Below are positions 43,930 to 56,579 of a stretch of DNA of 64,000 nt, piece by piece. Under the pieces are notes generated by a model. It was not told the origin of the DNA and did not search any database. It was given only the letters and a program-made list of their open reading frames with translations. The first letter of the stretch is position 1, and each line of letters begins with the position of its first letter. The stretch comes from Patagioenas fasciata (lineage: Eukaryota; Chordata; Aves; Columbiformes; Columbidae): the NCBI RefSeq assembly GCF_037038585.1, contig NC_092520.1:9068501-9132500 (forward strand). The letters are read 5' to 3'. The position numbers were made by a program, and so were the translations under genes.

Positions 43930-44533
43930 GCGGGGGCGCGTCGCTGTTCATTGTGCTCCGGTGCCGCCTCCCGCTGCCGCTGCCGGCCACGGCGGGGGGG
44001 CCCGCTTCTGCTCCCGCCCTCTAGCACCGGCCCGGGGCGGCCCTGCCCCTATACCAGCCTGAGGGGCTGCCCTGCACCGGGGGCGGCCCTGCACCCATTC
44101 CTGAAGAGCGCTGCCTTGCGCCGAGCCCCGCTGCACCCATCCCGGGGGGGTTTGTTCTCCCCCCAGGGTGGCTCAGCACCCGTCCCGGGGGGCTGCGCTG
44201 CACGGGGAGGAGGGCTCAGCACTCATCCCTGAGCGGCGCTGCCTTGTGTTCAGCCCCGCTGTACCCATCCCGGGGAGCTGCCCTGCACCGGAGCGATTAC
44301 CGGTACCCACCCCTGAGGGAGCGGGCTGTCTTGCACCTATCCCGGGGGGCTACACCACGCCAGGGACGGCCCAGCACCTACCCCTGAGTGTGCGGGAGCT
44401 GCACCGCACCCAGCCCCGCTGTCCCTGTTGTGGGGCGGCCCGGGGCTGCCAGCCTTCTCCCGCCGCCGGTGACCGGCTCCTGGCTCCCGCCTCGTTTTAT
44501 GGTCGTGGAGAGGGAGGAAAAATCCCAAACCAG
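43930..44533 (+). other. Putative non-coding first exon of RAB30
   Basis: The right border is a textbook donor, CAG|GTGAGTT, at 44,533/44,534 inside the CpG island. The left border is a guess just downstream of the CCAAT, GC-box and CRE-like motifs. No RAB small-GTPase coding sequence (GNAGVGKT, DTAGQE, GNKIDL) is seen anywhere to the right, which fits a gene whose coding begins in exon 2 after a long intron. Identity rests on synteny with human and could be wrong. Confidence 0.4.
44040..44425. repeat. Degenerate GC-rich repeat array in the putative RAB30 exon 1
   Basis: Phrases such as GCTGCCCTGCACCGG, GCACCCATCCCGGGGGG, CCCCGCTGTACCCATCCCGG and CAGCACCTACCCCTGAG recur at irregular intervals of roughly 35-70 bp. 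The array is imperfect and has no clean period. It would make the 5' UTR highly structured. Confidence 0.55.
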
Positions 44534-47500
44534 GTGAGTTCTGCGCTCCTTTTCTTTTTTTGTGTGTTTTTCCTTCCCCTTTTTACCTCCCCCCACCGCA
44601 CGGCCGATGCGCTTCCCCGCACTGTACATTCTCTAGCGGGGAGAAGCGTTGCCGAGCGGGGCTGTGTTGCCTTTCCCTGGCATTGCTGAAAAAGAGATGG
44701 GGGGGAACCCAAACCCCAAAATCAGAGAAATACCGCGGAGATGCGTACCCCTCCCCACTCTTCGGGCCCGGGGGTCGGTGCGTCCCGCAGCCTCCGAGAG
44801 ACTCCCGCAACTTCGGGATGCTCGGGGCGCTCCGAAATAGCGCGGTCCGGGACGGCGGACACCGGGCGGGGGAGAACCCCGTCCCGTTTGTCTTCTGCGC
44901 TGTATAACCGTCAAAATTAAAAGGGATTTTTAGTGGCTGTTATGAAGCGCTGCTGAGCGCCCGTGAGACCCGGTGTTCCTGGGAACAGAAAGAAATAACG
45001 ATCTTTTAAAAAGTCCAATAAGCAAGGTCTGGTTTAGGATGTTTTTTTTGGGTGGTGTGGTACGTCTGTCTTTTGACACTCTGGTTCCTCCCCTCTTTCG
45101 GGGAAATGGGGGAGGATTGGAGTCAGGCTGGCTCTCCATTCCAGCTGCGTGCACTTGGTCCAGGTTTCTTTTCCAAGTCGTGTCATGAGTATGTGTCTTA
45201 AAAATTGTCGGCTGGACCTGCCTGATGGTTTGTTTCAGCTTCCTAAGGATCCTTCTTGTCTTTTCCCCTTTTATTATAAATACAAGAAGTGCAAATATTT
45301 TAAACTTTGTAAAAACTTTGTGGTTCAGCAGAGCTTTTGGTGTGGCTTTTTTTATTTGTCTCTCTGTTCCTTGCTGTTTCCAAGATGTGGTTCAGATCTT
45401 TGCTTGAACAGTGCTGTGATATGAGTGCAAGACATCTGATTTTTTTCTTTACTGTGTAACATCAGGATGTTTTTTCCCCTTCTATACCTACATTAGTGCT
45501 GCAATTACTCGTGGACCCCAGGTGTCTAATTTTGTGCTGGTGGCAGGGAAATGCATGTACACAGAGGGGTCCTGCTTGCCTCAAATCTGTCAGCATCTTT
45601 CAGTGCCCTTTAAAGTTAATCCACTGCAAAGCCAGGCATGGAGGCTGTTCTGAGAGCAGGAAGAGTGTGCAACTGAGCTGATATTTTTATACATTTTTTT
45701 TCCTGTACTGCATATTTGCTTCTGCGCTTCTCTTGTGTAACTGGCACTGTGTGTCCTCTGGCAGACTCTCCCTGGAATCGCCGTGCTGGGGGCCGGGTGA
45801 CATGAGTGCAGTGGGGACAATGAGACTCCCTGTTTGGTTTGATCAAAGTGTTTGTAAACACCCAGGCAGTGGTTGGGGTGTCCGTATGCAATGCAGGGTG
45901 TTTTGCAGCCTCCCCTCTCCAAGTGGGATAAACATGCTGCATCCACACCTCCTCCTTGGATTTATTTTATCTGATTTTTTTTCCTTCCTTCCTTTTTGTT
46001 ACTGACTCGAAGGGGAAAAACAACACTGTATGCAGGAGTTGCCTTTGTTTGGTTGGTCTTTTTTTAACATTTTTATTTCCTGGAATGGTATTTTCCTCAA
46101 TTTTACAAGGGAGGGAACTGGTGATCTAATAGAGGGTTTCCCATCTTGGCTGTAAAAGGAGGAGTTTTATAGCAGTGATTTTGTTAGCTATGGAGAGGGC
46201 ACTGGAAATGAAGTGATAATTTGAAAGCGTAGCCTGGGAATTGTTCTGGGAAATATTGATGCAGAAGTTGTGGAGAACAAGCAGGAATCCATGGCCAGGG
46301 GTGTTTTAGTTTAAAAGTAATGACATTTTTGTGATGTTCCTCTTTTTAATTCTGCTTTCATCTTTTATATGTGTATATATTTTTACAAGTATGTGTTGGT
46401 ATTTATGCTTGTTTTATTATTTTTTCAAATGATCAAGTTTATTGAATTTAGACAGACTTGTGCTGATGTTGTCTTGTGTGCTAGTGTTTTCAAGCTATAT
46501 TATACTACTGCAAGGAGTGGATTAAACATGTTAAAAATCTACACTGTTAATAAGTCGCAAAATTGCCTTACAGCAACAGAAATAGAGATGCATAAAGATG
46601 GACCAAAAGCTGCAAATCCTTCAATAGATGAGTGATTGCTGTGAAAAAGCACAGATGAGCTAAGGGGCCCTTCCTCCTGAGTAATGTGAGTCCTGATCAT
46701 GCAAAGACCTAAATGCAATGGGTGCATTTACTGTGGTTCAGGAAGCCCCTGAGATGCTGGAAGCAGGAAGACCATTCCAGGAAGGCAGCACTAAAGATTT
46801 GTTCTGGTCTTTTATTTTTCCCCTTAATGTCCAGTGTTTGAAAGGGGATTTAGGGCTAGATGGTCTTGCGGTCATACTCTGTACAGTTTTCTTGCATATT
46901 AGTCCTGTTCTTTATCAAATTGAGTTTGATGCCATTGATTGGCTTCTTAGTAAAGCCAGAAATAACATTTTTGTAAATTGGGTTTATCAGCATCACTTGC
47001 ATGCCCTGCACTGTTTTAAATCACCTGCTCCAGAACTGTTGTAGAAAGAGGTTCAAGCTGCTCTGAGATGCTTGAGTGTCTCCCAACCTTGTGTTTGATG
47101 GGGACCCAAAGACTGGTGAAATGAGGGGAACTGGGAAGAGCCAGATCTGGGACAGACTTGCTGCTTCATTAGCTTCACTTTCTTCTCTGCTCCAGAGCTG
47201 TGCTATGTGAGGACAGTGATTTTTGTAGCCTGGAGATGGGCTCTAGTGAGAACTGCAGTTTCTGCATGGAGAGGAGGATGGATGAAGAAGGCTCTCCAGG
47301 GACAACTGAGCAGTTGCTTCCCAAACAGGCATGGGAAGGGAAGGTGAGAATTGAGGAGTGGGAGGAAGGTGTCTGCGAGCAAACTGAACCTCTGTCGCCT
47401 TCCTGTGAAAGAGCTTTTCTCTGTTTGCTATCTAGGCTGGGTGCTCCTCTTCCCAAGCCTACCTGCAGGCAGTAGATGTTGCTTGTGGCCTGAGCCTGGA

Positions 47501-48505
47501 GCGCTGAGGATCTAACACAAGCTGCAGAGCTCCTGGTTTTAGCTCTGGAGCTGCTCTCTTTCGGTCCTTGCTGTGATAGCCAAACTGACATCCATCAATC
47601 AGTAAATTGAGATGGTTGCTCTAAATTTTGTGGCGTGTCCCAGGCACCAGGCAGGTGTATCTGGAACTGTTTTGGGGTCTTTTGTGGGGGGCGTGGGGGG
47701 AGGGAGGGGTATAGGGTTGCTGGCATTTTCTTATTTTTACATAAAATATAGCCAAACAATAAATTATAATAACTGAGAATTAGAAACACTCTTTTTCTAA
47801 TTTTAAAACGTGTTGGCTTTTTTTTTTTTTTTCTGTTAAGGGCAGGACCGACAGTTTCAGTGCAAGCTTTGCTTTTGGCAAGTACAGAAAGAGGAGTGAG
47901 AAATGTGCTAGGAACTAGTTCCTGCCTATTGCCAAAAAATCCACCCAGGCAACGTGAGAGCCGGAGAGATTGGTTGCAGTTGTGCAGCTAGCATGGCAGG
48001 AGAGCAGAAGGTGGCACAGGGTGGCCATACCTCGCAGTGATCAGGCTGTTTAAGCCAGGAAGCTCACATGAATGCTTGCAAGACTTCAGAACAGGAGGTT
48101 TAGGAGACAATAAAATGGTTTCTGAACCCCAAACCATCAACCCTTGAGGCAGAGATGCTCAGCAACAGCCCTGCTTTAGCTGGAGGACAGATGAGATGAC
48201 CTAAGTCAATGTTTTGATTGACTCTCTAGTTGCTGTAATTTCATTTTGCAGCAAGTCACTTAGCTTCCTGCCCCCTCAGTGGTTCTGTCAATAACTAACT
48301 AAATCCTCATTTTATTTTTAATGACTCTCTTACAGCAGGGAACAACTGACCTGCCATGTTTGTCATATAATCCTGGTGCCTCTTTGTTGGCCTATGCTTA
48401 AATAATGAATTTCAACTGGGGAGGTTGAGTCGAATATTCCTCAGGTACTAACATCTTGAAATAACTAGGGCAGAATGAGGATTAACTTGTCCCTTAAAAT
48501 CATTA
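44534..48505 (+). other. Probable RAB30 intron 1, first part
   Basis: No coding exon was recognised. It contains a G-rich possible quadruplex (47,686-47,716) and T runs near 47,818-47,832. Intron status depends on the RAB30 assignment. Confidence 0.45.
47686..47716 (+). other. G-quadruplex-like tract
   Basis: G runs of five or six, six, three, four and three bases are separated by loops of one to four bases (pattern G5-6, CGT, G6, A, G3, A, G4, TATA, G3). This satisfies the usual quadruplex pattern; folding is not shown. Confidence 0.7.
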
Positions 48506-49035
48506 GAATCATAGAATGGTTTGGGTTGGAGGGAACCTTAAAGATCTACTAGTTTCCACCTCCCTGCCATGGGCAGGGACACCTTCCACTAGACCAGGTT
48601 GCTCAGAGCCCCATCCAACCTGGCCTTGAACACTTCCAGGGATGGGGCATCCACAGCTTCTCTGGACAGCCTGTTCCAGTGCCTCACCACCCTCATGGGG
48701 AAGAATTTCTTCTTTCTATCTCATCTAAATCTCCCCTCCTTCAGTTGAAAGCAATTACCCCTTGTCCTATTCTTACAAGCCCTTGTAAAAAGTCTCTCTC
48801 CAGCTTTCTTGTAGGTCCCCTTTAGGTACAGAAAGGCCACAATAAGGTCTCCTTGGAGCCTTCTCTTCTCCAGGCTGAACAACCCCAGCTCTCTCAGCCT
48901 GTCCTCTCAGCAGAGCTGTTCCAGCCTCTGATCATTTCTGTGGCTCCTCTGGCCCCTCTCCCACAAGTCTATGTCTCTCTTATGTTGGGATCACCAGAGC
49001 TGGACACAGCGTTTAAACAGACTCAAGACCACATT
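48506..49035 (-). repeat. CR1 LINE fragment (antisense on plus strand)
   Basis: The plus strand starts GAATCATAGAATGGTTTGGG, then TTGGAGGGAACCTTAAAGATC. It proceeds through CCTGCCATGGGCAGGGACAC, CTTCCACTAGACCAGGTTGC, GGATGGGGCATCCACAGC and CTGGACAGCCTGTTCCAGTG, ending near the CR1-type GGATCACCAGAGCTGGACAC. The copy is fairly complete for a 3' fragment and includes the 3' terminal repeat. Confidence 0.94.
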
Positions 49036-50221
49036 AGATGCTGCTGCTGTTACAGCAGTTTCATAACTAATCTGTGCTATTAAACATTGGCCCTGCATAA
49101 GGTATTAGTGAGATTTGCGGTGTAATGTCATTTGATTTCACCCTGCGTAGATAAAAAAAAAATCATTAGAGAGCTTTGTTGCATTGAGCTGGGGAGAGAT
49201 ATTCAGGTTGTGAACAGCTTGAGACTTAATTGCTATTTGTCATCTCACCTTGCCTGGAGTTACTGCTCTCACTACACTGCACTTCTTTCTGTATGCAGAG
49301 GTGCACTCTGATATACTTCAGGCAAAATTTAAACCACCTGTTTAAACTAACCTAGCTATTAGTTTCCTGAGATAATTAGGGAATAGTTGTACAAACAGAG
49401 GAGAAAAACCTTCAGTAAGGTCTTGCTTTGCTCGATCTAGATAGACCCTCACGGAAGTCTGCTGCTGTCTTTTTAAAGATCACAGGATACCCTGTTTATT
49501 TTTCTTTCCTTTTAGCAGAAATGGTTTCTTTTATGTATTGCTGAACTAAAAGTTAACTGTAACCTTTGAGTATCTGAATAGTGTTTTCTTTTAGACCTTG
49601 AAAAGAGTAATGAGTGAGGAAAGAGAGAAGAAGAAGGGAGGAAAGGCTGTGCTGGCATGAAAACAGATGAGCTTGCACATGGTTTCTCAAAAGACTGTAT
49701 CCTACAGGGTCAGTTTGAAAGGGGGGGAAAAAACAAAAGGTATTGGAGGTGCCAAAGTGTACAAAAGTCAAGCTGTGCTTGGGTAACTCCGTACTGCTAG
49801 AGATGCTCTCCGTGGAGAGAGGGACTTCATACAGCCCAACCTGCTGCTGCACCGTGCTGCTTCTCCTCTGCGATGAAGTTACTGAAAACTAAATGCTGCT
49901 TTATTGATTAAGCAAAAGGTCAGAGAAAGGGCAGCATGTTTGCATTTAAAGTGGGAGTATTTCTTGGTATGAATCCAACCTATTATTTGCAAAGGGGAAT
50001 CTCCGTGGACCTGTGGTGCCACACGTGGTGCTGAGCCTTGAGGCTGATCTGCTGGGAACAGTGAAGAAAATGAATCTGATCGCTACTGTGAGGTGTGAGA
50101 GCCTCACAGACAATCAGTTGCCTGTGCTTTCTGAAGTGTTTTGGACCAAGCTCCTTACATACCCCTGCCCCGGAAGCATGGCCATGGAAGCATGAGATCC
50201 CTCTCCAGAGCAATCAAGTGG
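49036..50221 (+). other. Probable RAB30 intron 1, continued
   Basis: Unclassified AT-rich sequence with no recognised repeat or exon. Confidence 0.45.
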
Positions 50222-50660
50222 TTAGAATAGAATATTTCAGTTGGAAGGGACCTACGATGATCATCTACTACAACTGTCTGACCAACGCAGGGCTGACACA
50301 ATGCTCGAGCATGTTATTAAGGGCGTTGTCCAAATGCTTGTTAAACACTGACAGGCTTGGGACATCGACCACCTCTCTAGGAAGCCTGTTCCAGTGTCTG
50401 ATCACCCTCTTGGTAAAAAAAATGTTTCCTAATGTCCAGTCTAAACCTCCCCTGGTGCAGCTTTGGATGATTCCCATGTGTCCTGTCACTAGGTACTGGG
50501 GAGAAGAGCTCAGCACCTCCCTCCCTATGTCTCCTCCCGAGGAAGCTGTTGAGAGATATGAGGTTGTCCCTCAGCCTCCTTTTCTCCAAACTAGACAAGC
50601 CCAAGGTCCTCAGCTGCTCCTCACAGGACATTCCTTCCAGCCCTGTCTCTCCAACAAAGC
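50222..50660 (-). repeat. CR1 LINE fragment (antisense on plus strand)
   Basis: The plus strand starts TTAGAATAGAATATTTCAGT, then TGGAAGGGACCTACGATGATC. It continues GTTAAACACTGACAGGCTTG, GGAAGCCTGTTCCAGTGTCT, AATGTCCAGTCTAAACCTCC and CCTCAGCTGCTCCTCACAGG. Both strands show open frames of 80-208 codons, which are shadows of the decayed element. Confidence 0.92.
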
Positions 50661-53600
50661 TGTGTGGGGTTGTACAGGATGTTTCACCTGGGCTGTGACT
50701 ACTGAGACAGGACCAGCTTGAGGGAAACTGCTGATGCACTTGTTCCCCTCCACTTTCTCCCGCTTGTTTTCCATCTGCCTAAGCCTCTTCTTGCTCCACA
50801 GCAGCCACCCCACCTCCCCTTTCCCCACCACTTTTCTTGTCTAGTGAGGTTCATCAATAACCTTTGAGAGCTTTGGATACTCCATGACTACAAATGAATT
50901 CAGGGAATGCTGCGAATGAGCGTAAATAGAGACTCTTTTCTGAAGAAGACATGATACCAATAGGGAACAGGTGACTAAAGATGTTGGGTGCAAAGAAGAG
51001 CGTGCATCTGATTAGCAAACCAGCGCAGCTACGCTCTGCCCTGCGGCAGATGAAACTTAATGCATGGGACCTTGTCAAACCCCCTTGTCTTTCCAATGGT
51101 CAATTTTGCTCCAAATACCTGTTTTCATCCATGGATACAAAAGTGGTGGGAGATTGAGAAAAATCTGTGCTCTGGAAAAATCCCAGGTCCATGTTCAGGA
51201 TGAAGATCAACACCTCGAGTTGAGAGGTAAATGCCGACTTTCAGATTTATGGGCCATCAAAGAAGTAGTGAAAGAGATTGCCAGGATTAGAAAACAAATC
51301 ATGTTTCTAACCCCCCCTCCCCAGATTTGGAGCTTGCGACATTGCAAAGGATGCTTTCAATAATGAAAAGCTGGCTTGGAAAAATAGTCATTAGCACTTC
51401 CCTGTGATTTAAATTTCATTGCCTGAACTCAGAGTAATGGAAAATAGATCAGTCAAGGCTTTTTATCTAACAAGTTTTTAAAGGAAGCCACTTTCATGTC
51501 TAATTAGTGAGAAGTTCTCCGTGGTGCCATCTCTTACCCTTCCAGGGTCTAACACATGTGTTTTCATGACAGTTGTGGCTGCAGCATGGGAATATTTACT
51601 TAAAATAACATCCTTTCTTGAAAACAGAGTAAGATAAACTTGTATATAAATTTATTTCTTAGACAACCTGAATCATTGTTAGCGACCTCAAAAAGTCCCC
51701 TAAGGGGTGTCCATGCTGTGTGGTCTTATTTTCCTGTTGTTTTTGGATGGCAGAGGGAGTTTTAAATTCCTCTTCTCCAACACTGGAAATTCAAGCTTTA
51801 TTATAATGGCTACTGAACTTGATTAACTGAGAGAGGAGATGACTGCCACTTGAAAAAATAATCCTTCTTCTTTGTGTGCTTGCTTTATAGCTATTAACTC
51901 AAATACCTGAAAAATAAATGTAGGGTTGAAAGAGCTTTCCTTACTCATTTGGTATCCCTGTTAGTCCTCTGGAGACATCGGATTATTCCACCCTGAGGTG
52001 AGTAATCTTTGGAGGTGAGAGTCAGGTAGCCTGAAATTGCTGTAGGGGTATCAGTTCATTTTTGAGTATTGGGAAGAAGATTAAGAGAAATAATATTAGC
52101 CTTTTTATTCCTGTATCTCCCCTGAAGTTCATGGTGCAGCGTGTCCTGTGGAGAAAAAGTATTAACTCGGATAAACCTGTGGTAATGAATTTAATCAAAA
52201 CCTCAGCAAAGACTGGAGTAATCTGTAGCTTTGGCAGGAGCCTAAGGGCGGGTGTGGGATTTCCGAATGTCTCTGGGCTGCTGAGGATCAGAACATCAGT
52301 TCCCAGCATCAGGTTCCATGTCCTGGTTGACCAGAGGTGTTCAACCTGCATGACGGTGGGTTTGGGCTCTGCTCCTCTTGTCTGTAATCCCTGTTTCTGT
52401 GGCATAACAACAGAAAAGTGCTTTCACCCTAAAGGGATTGTTTTAACACAATTTGCAGCTAATTCCATGTTTTCTGCCTAAAACCTGCCCAAGTGAAGCA
52501 GATATCTGTACCGCTGCATTTACCCCATCCCTGTGGGCAATAGCTGCCTCCTGTCTGTAGCCAACAGAAGATCATGGCACCCTCTCATTTCTTGTGTATC
52601 TGATAACGTAAAGGTCTCCACTGTAAATATTTGCTCTTGAGAACATTAGGTACTTACGGGGTGATTTTTGAATAGTGTTGGATCTATTAAAAAAAATCAT
52701 GCAGAGGCTGTATCTGAGCTGCCTGTACCAGAAACTTGAAACATCAGAAGCAAAGTCGGTGCCTGATTTCTCTATTGCATTTGTCCTTGTTCTGAACAAT
52801 TCGTTCCTTCTAAAAAGGGAACTGTGCCCATTTTCTTCAAGCCAGCGGTATTCATGTTTCTAAAATATGGTAGTAGCATTTTGCTCAGATAGATGGATGT
52901 GTGTGTGTGTGCACGCATAGAAAACTCCTAAATAAACCCAGGTTTCTGTTAACTCTTTAATTTCAGCAGGCAAAGAGGAACCTAGAGTTGAGCTCTTAAC
53001 TCCGGGCTACCAGGTTTCTGCTTGACCTGTTTCGGAGAGGGAGGTGTGAGTGTTTGGCTTGGCTGGAAACTGCTTTGTGGTGTCTGTAGGAACAAGGTCT
53101 CCTCTGTGTTGTGCTGTGCTGCTCGGTGTTGCCATGTGCTGCCCATCGCTTGCAGGGATGTTGCGGATGTTCGATGCAGAAACAAACTGTGTCTCTTTAG
53201 CAGCCACTAACCCCAAATTCTGAAGCTTGTTTTGCCTTCCCCCAAAGCTGGAAAACAAACTTAAATAAGTCCATGTTGTGATCCTGAAGTATTTCTCAGT
53301 ATTTCCGTTATGTTTGTAAACCTTGGAAACTATGGTAGTTAATGTAGAGTTCTTCCTTCTACTATAAATATATATATATATATATATATAAAGTAGCAGT
53401 TCTGTTGTCACAGTTCTTAAGGAAAACTGTGTCTTGGTGCACTTACAGTGAGCTGTGCAGGTGGTTGGTCCCTGTATGTCACCAAGAAGCACTGACACTG
53501 CAGTGTCCTCAAATGCACGGCCTGTGAGAGGTGTCTGTTGGCTCATGTTGAGTATCACTGTCCTGGAGATGCTTGAGATTCCACCGTCCTGTGCCATCAT

Positions 53601-56579
53601 ACATGGTTATTATGGACCATTAATGAACTTTCTACTGCAGATGTGTATTTTTAAAGCTCCTTCTCAAGCTGCTGCACGGCCAGAGACATTTGTGCTTCAA
53701 TCATTACTCTTTGCCTTGTTCAACATAAACCTTTGGTCTTTTGTCAAGGGACATCCTATTTATATCAGTGTTGTCTCTAACCGCAGGATTGGGAAACTTC
53801 TTGGTTGAAACCAATCTTAAAGTTATTATTTTTTGCTAGGTTAAGTTTTTTGGGACAGTGTTGCAGGCTGATTCACTTTGCAGCCATGCAGGTGCTTAGC
53901 TGGTATTCAGTAATAACTAAACCCAGCATCTTGAAAACAAATCCCTCCTAGTTAGAAATTCGGAACTGAAGAAATTTAAAATAAATTGGGTATTGACTTG
54001 CACAATGAAATAACCAAGGAAAACATTCGTTGTGGGCTGAGGCTAATTCTTTTAGAATAAAGGAGGCTGATTGTGAAATAAATATTAAAGTATCTCATTA
54101 AGTTCTGCAGTTTTACAAAAGCTGTTGCCACAGGGTATAAAAACCTGGAGTGAATTGTTGTTTGTTTCCTGCAGCTGTCAGTCATCAGTGGTGGTGAGTG
54201 CGTTACACCAATTCGGAGAGTAGCCGTTAGTAACCAGGCCATCCTCCTTCAATGTCAAACTCCCTGCTGGGAAATGTGTGAAACTACATAAAAATCCTTC
54301 CATTTTGTTAACACATCTTTCACAATATTCCTTGTTTTGCTTGATGACATCACTTTGTGAAGATACTAAAGAAGGTTTTAAAAATATCTCCCCTGCAATG
54401 TTGGGTGATGGTCAGTTAATGGATTTAGTTACGTGTCTCTCGCACTCTGGGCGACTGGTCCATTCCCAGTTCTACCTCTGATGTGGTTTTTGAGTAGTTC
54501 ATCTCTTTTTGACTGTTCCTATATTTTATGTATAGATTAGATTTTATTATCCGTTATAAGGTCTTTGGGATAGGGCTTTTATCTGTTAGTCCCTACTTTG
54601 TACAGTGCGAATCTGCAGTTCTCTGCAATCTGTAGTTGTTACTGTGAGATCAGTAACCAGTGCCGTAACCTGGGGAGGAGGGAACAGCCATTAGTGATTT
54701 TGGGGAGTGACAGTCTCCTTAATTTCGCTGCAAATCCACCTATATAATTTGCAGTTTTGTCTAGAAAAATGTACTTTGGACTTTGAAGGCAAGACAATTG
54801 AATTATGCATCTGTTTTGTGTATATAGGCAAGTCACTCCTAAACTTTGTCTCTTGGTTGCCTCCATCTGTAAAATGGAGACAACCTCAGAGGGATGCCTT
54901 GAATATTCATCAGTGATTTATTGTATGCTGCTGAAGAAAAGTGTTGCGGGCAATGTTAATGAAGTTTATTACTCAGCCCCTCTGCTGCATGTTGATCAGT
55001 ATTTCAAACATCCGCAGTCTCCACGGCGAACGCTAGCAAATTCGTAACTGTACTTAGCTAGTAGATGACAATAATAACTTCAATTTACGTGGGGCTTTTC
55101 CTTTGGAAGAGCTCCAAAGCATTTTATAAACTGTAATGCAAACCGTAGTGTAAATATTGCCTTAGCAGCCACCAGCTATCAGTGAGGTGCTGTGTGATGG
55201 ATAGTGCAATGCAGCTGGCAGCCGTACGCGAGAGGACGGCAAAAAAAAGAGAATTAATGCTGCAAACGGTGGACACAGCACAGGCAGGGCCATAGAAAGA
55301 CAAAATGACGCTACCTGAATTGTGTTTTTTAGCTTTGATATGAGCAGTGATTCTTGGAGATCAAGTGGCTCATGTCAAACATGGCATTTCTGGTGCAGTC
55401 CCACAGTGCTGAGATATTGGTTCAATTTCAGTTGAGCAGGACGAGCCCTGATTGCTCTCAGGGCTTGCTTTTTTTTGCAGAACATGTGCGTTTCTGGATG
55501 TCTTCATTGAAATCCCATTGTTGTATCACAGTAATTCAATGTTTTGTCAGCCTAGTATGACTGTCCCTGTAGTGCTCTCCTCTTATGGAGGCAAAAGTTA
55601 CAGTCACTTGGAGTTCACTCTGTACATCCAAAAGACTTTGAAGGATAACCCAGATAACTTACTCTCAAACCGAAGTCCCATTAACCCTAAATCTTTTCTG
55701 AAAGTGTAAATAGTTTTGCGAAGATGTTGGCTAAGGATTTGTTGTGTTCATCTTGGTTTGTTCACCGAATGATGGAGCCTTGGCTTTTCCCCTGAATTGC
55801 AGGCACCTAAGTTGGGTTATCTAAAATTGAATAATGTTGTTATAGGTCCCAGATGGCAGATTCAGAAGTGCTCTCAGATGCTTGTCTCACAGTTTGATAA
55901 GGAGGTCAAGACCTTGTATACAACTAGGTTGGACATCTTAGTTAGCTCCTCGAAGGCAGATAGGATAAAACAGTGCCACTGTGTGGGGTGTAATCTGCTG
56001 GACCTCTATAACACATTACTGCTTTAACAGACTAGACCCAAGGCTCATGTTGTCAAGTCATTTATTAAGAGGTTCCTTAGCTTTTGAGTCCTGTGTAGGA
56101 ACATGTTTGGAAAGGTTTTGAGCTCTTTCAACTCTGGTGGCCAAGCGTTGAAGCTTCAAGGGCTCAGAACCACTAAAAAGACAGAGAGGTCCAGAAACTG
56201 GGTAACACAAATAAGTAGCTCCAATTGGAGCTACAACAGGAACATCTGGAGAAGAAATGCATGGCTGCTATGTGTGCTTTTGGTGGACGGGCATTAGTGT
56301 CCTGAGCAACCAGACAGCTGCAGCCAAGCAAAAAAGGGGTCAGCCCAACTTAGTTATAGCATGGATGGTGATTTGGGGCTCATCCCAGCTGCCTGTTGGT
56401 CACAAAAAATTTAGAAATTGTATTGTAATTTATACTTTTGCTGAAACAGTCTTTTCTTCAGTAACTTTCGAGCCTGTTGGCCAGGCTAGATGATTGCAAA
56501 AACTTGTTTTCCTTACAAAAAGCTTTGAGAGGGGAGACTGTTGAATTCAGATGCTTGTTTGGTAATGTTAATCGACAGC
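50661..56579 (+). other. Probable RAB30 intron 1, continued
   Basis: No coding exon was recognised. It holds a short (GT)n run at about 52,898-52,911 and a (TA)n microsatellite at 53,366-53,390. Otherwise the sequence is unclassified. Confidence 0.45.
53366..53390. repeat. (TA)n microsatellite
   Basis: An uninterrupted TATATATA run of about 12 dinucleotides, flanked by CTATAAA and AAAGTAGCAG. Likely length-polymorphic. Confidence 0.9.

Larger units (their letters stand above)
43170..44900. promoter_or_regulatory. Second CpG island, probable RAB30 promoter
   Basis: Very GC-rich, CpG-dense DNA. Visible motifs include YY1-type AACATGGCGGAC (43,689-43,700) and a ZNF143/SBS-like ACTACAAGCCCCAGAAGCCC (43,811-43,830). 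There are also CCAAT (43,851-43,855), a GC box CTCCGCCCCG (43,881-43,890) and CRE-like TGATGTCAT (43,905-43,913). This order suggests a plus-strand start soon after 43,920. Assignment to RAB30 comes from the human arrangement, in which RAB30 is the divergent upstream neighbour of PCF11. Confidence 0.7.

Noticed and set aside
42854-44062. Plus-strand open frame of about 400 codons, Pro/Ser/Arg-rich
   Set aside because: Starts inside a CR1 element in antisense and continues through a C-rich CpG island; composition alone explains the lack of stops, and no domain is visible.
50095-50721. Plus-strand 208-codon frame
   Set aside because: Mostly antisense CR1 sequence; no protein similarity beyond the repeat.
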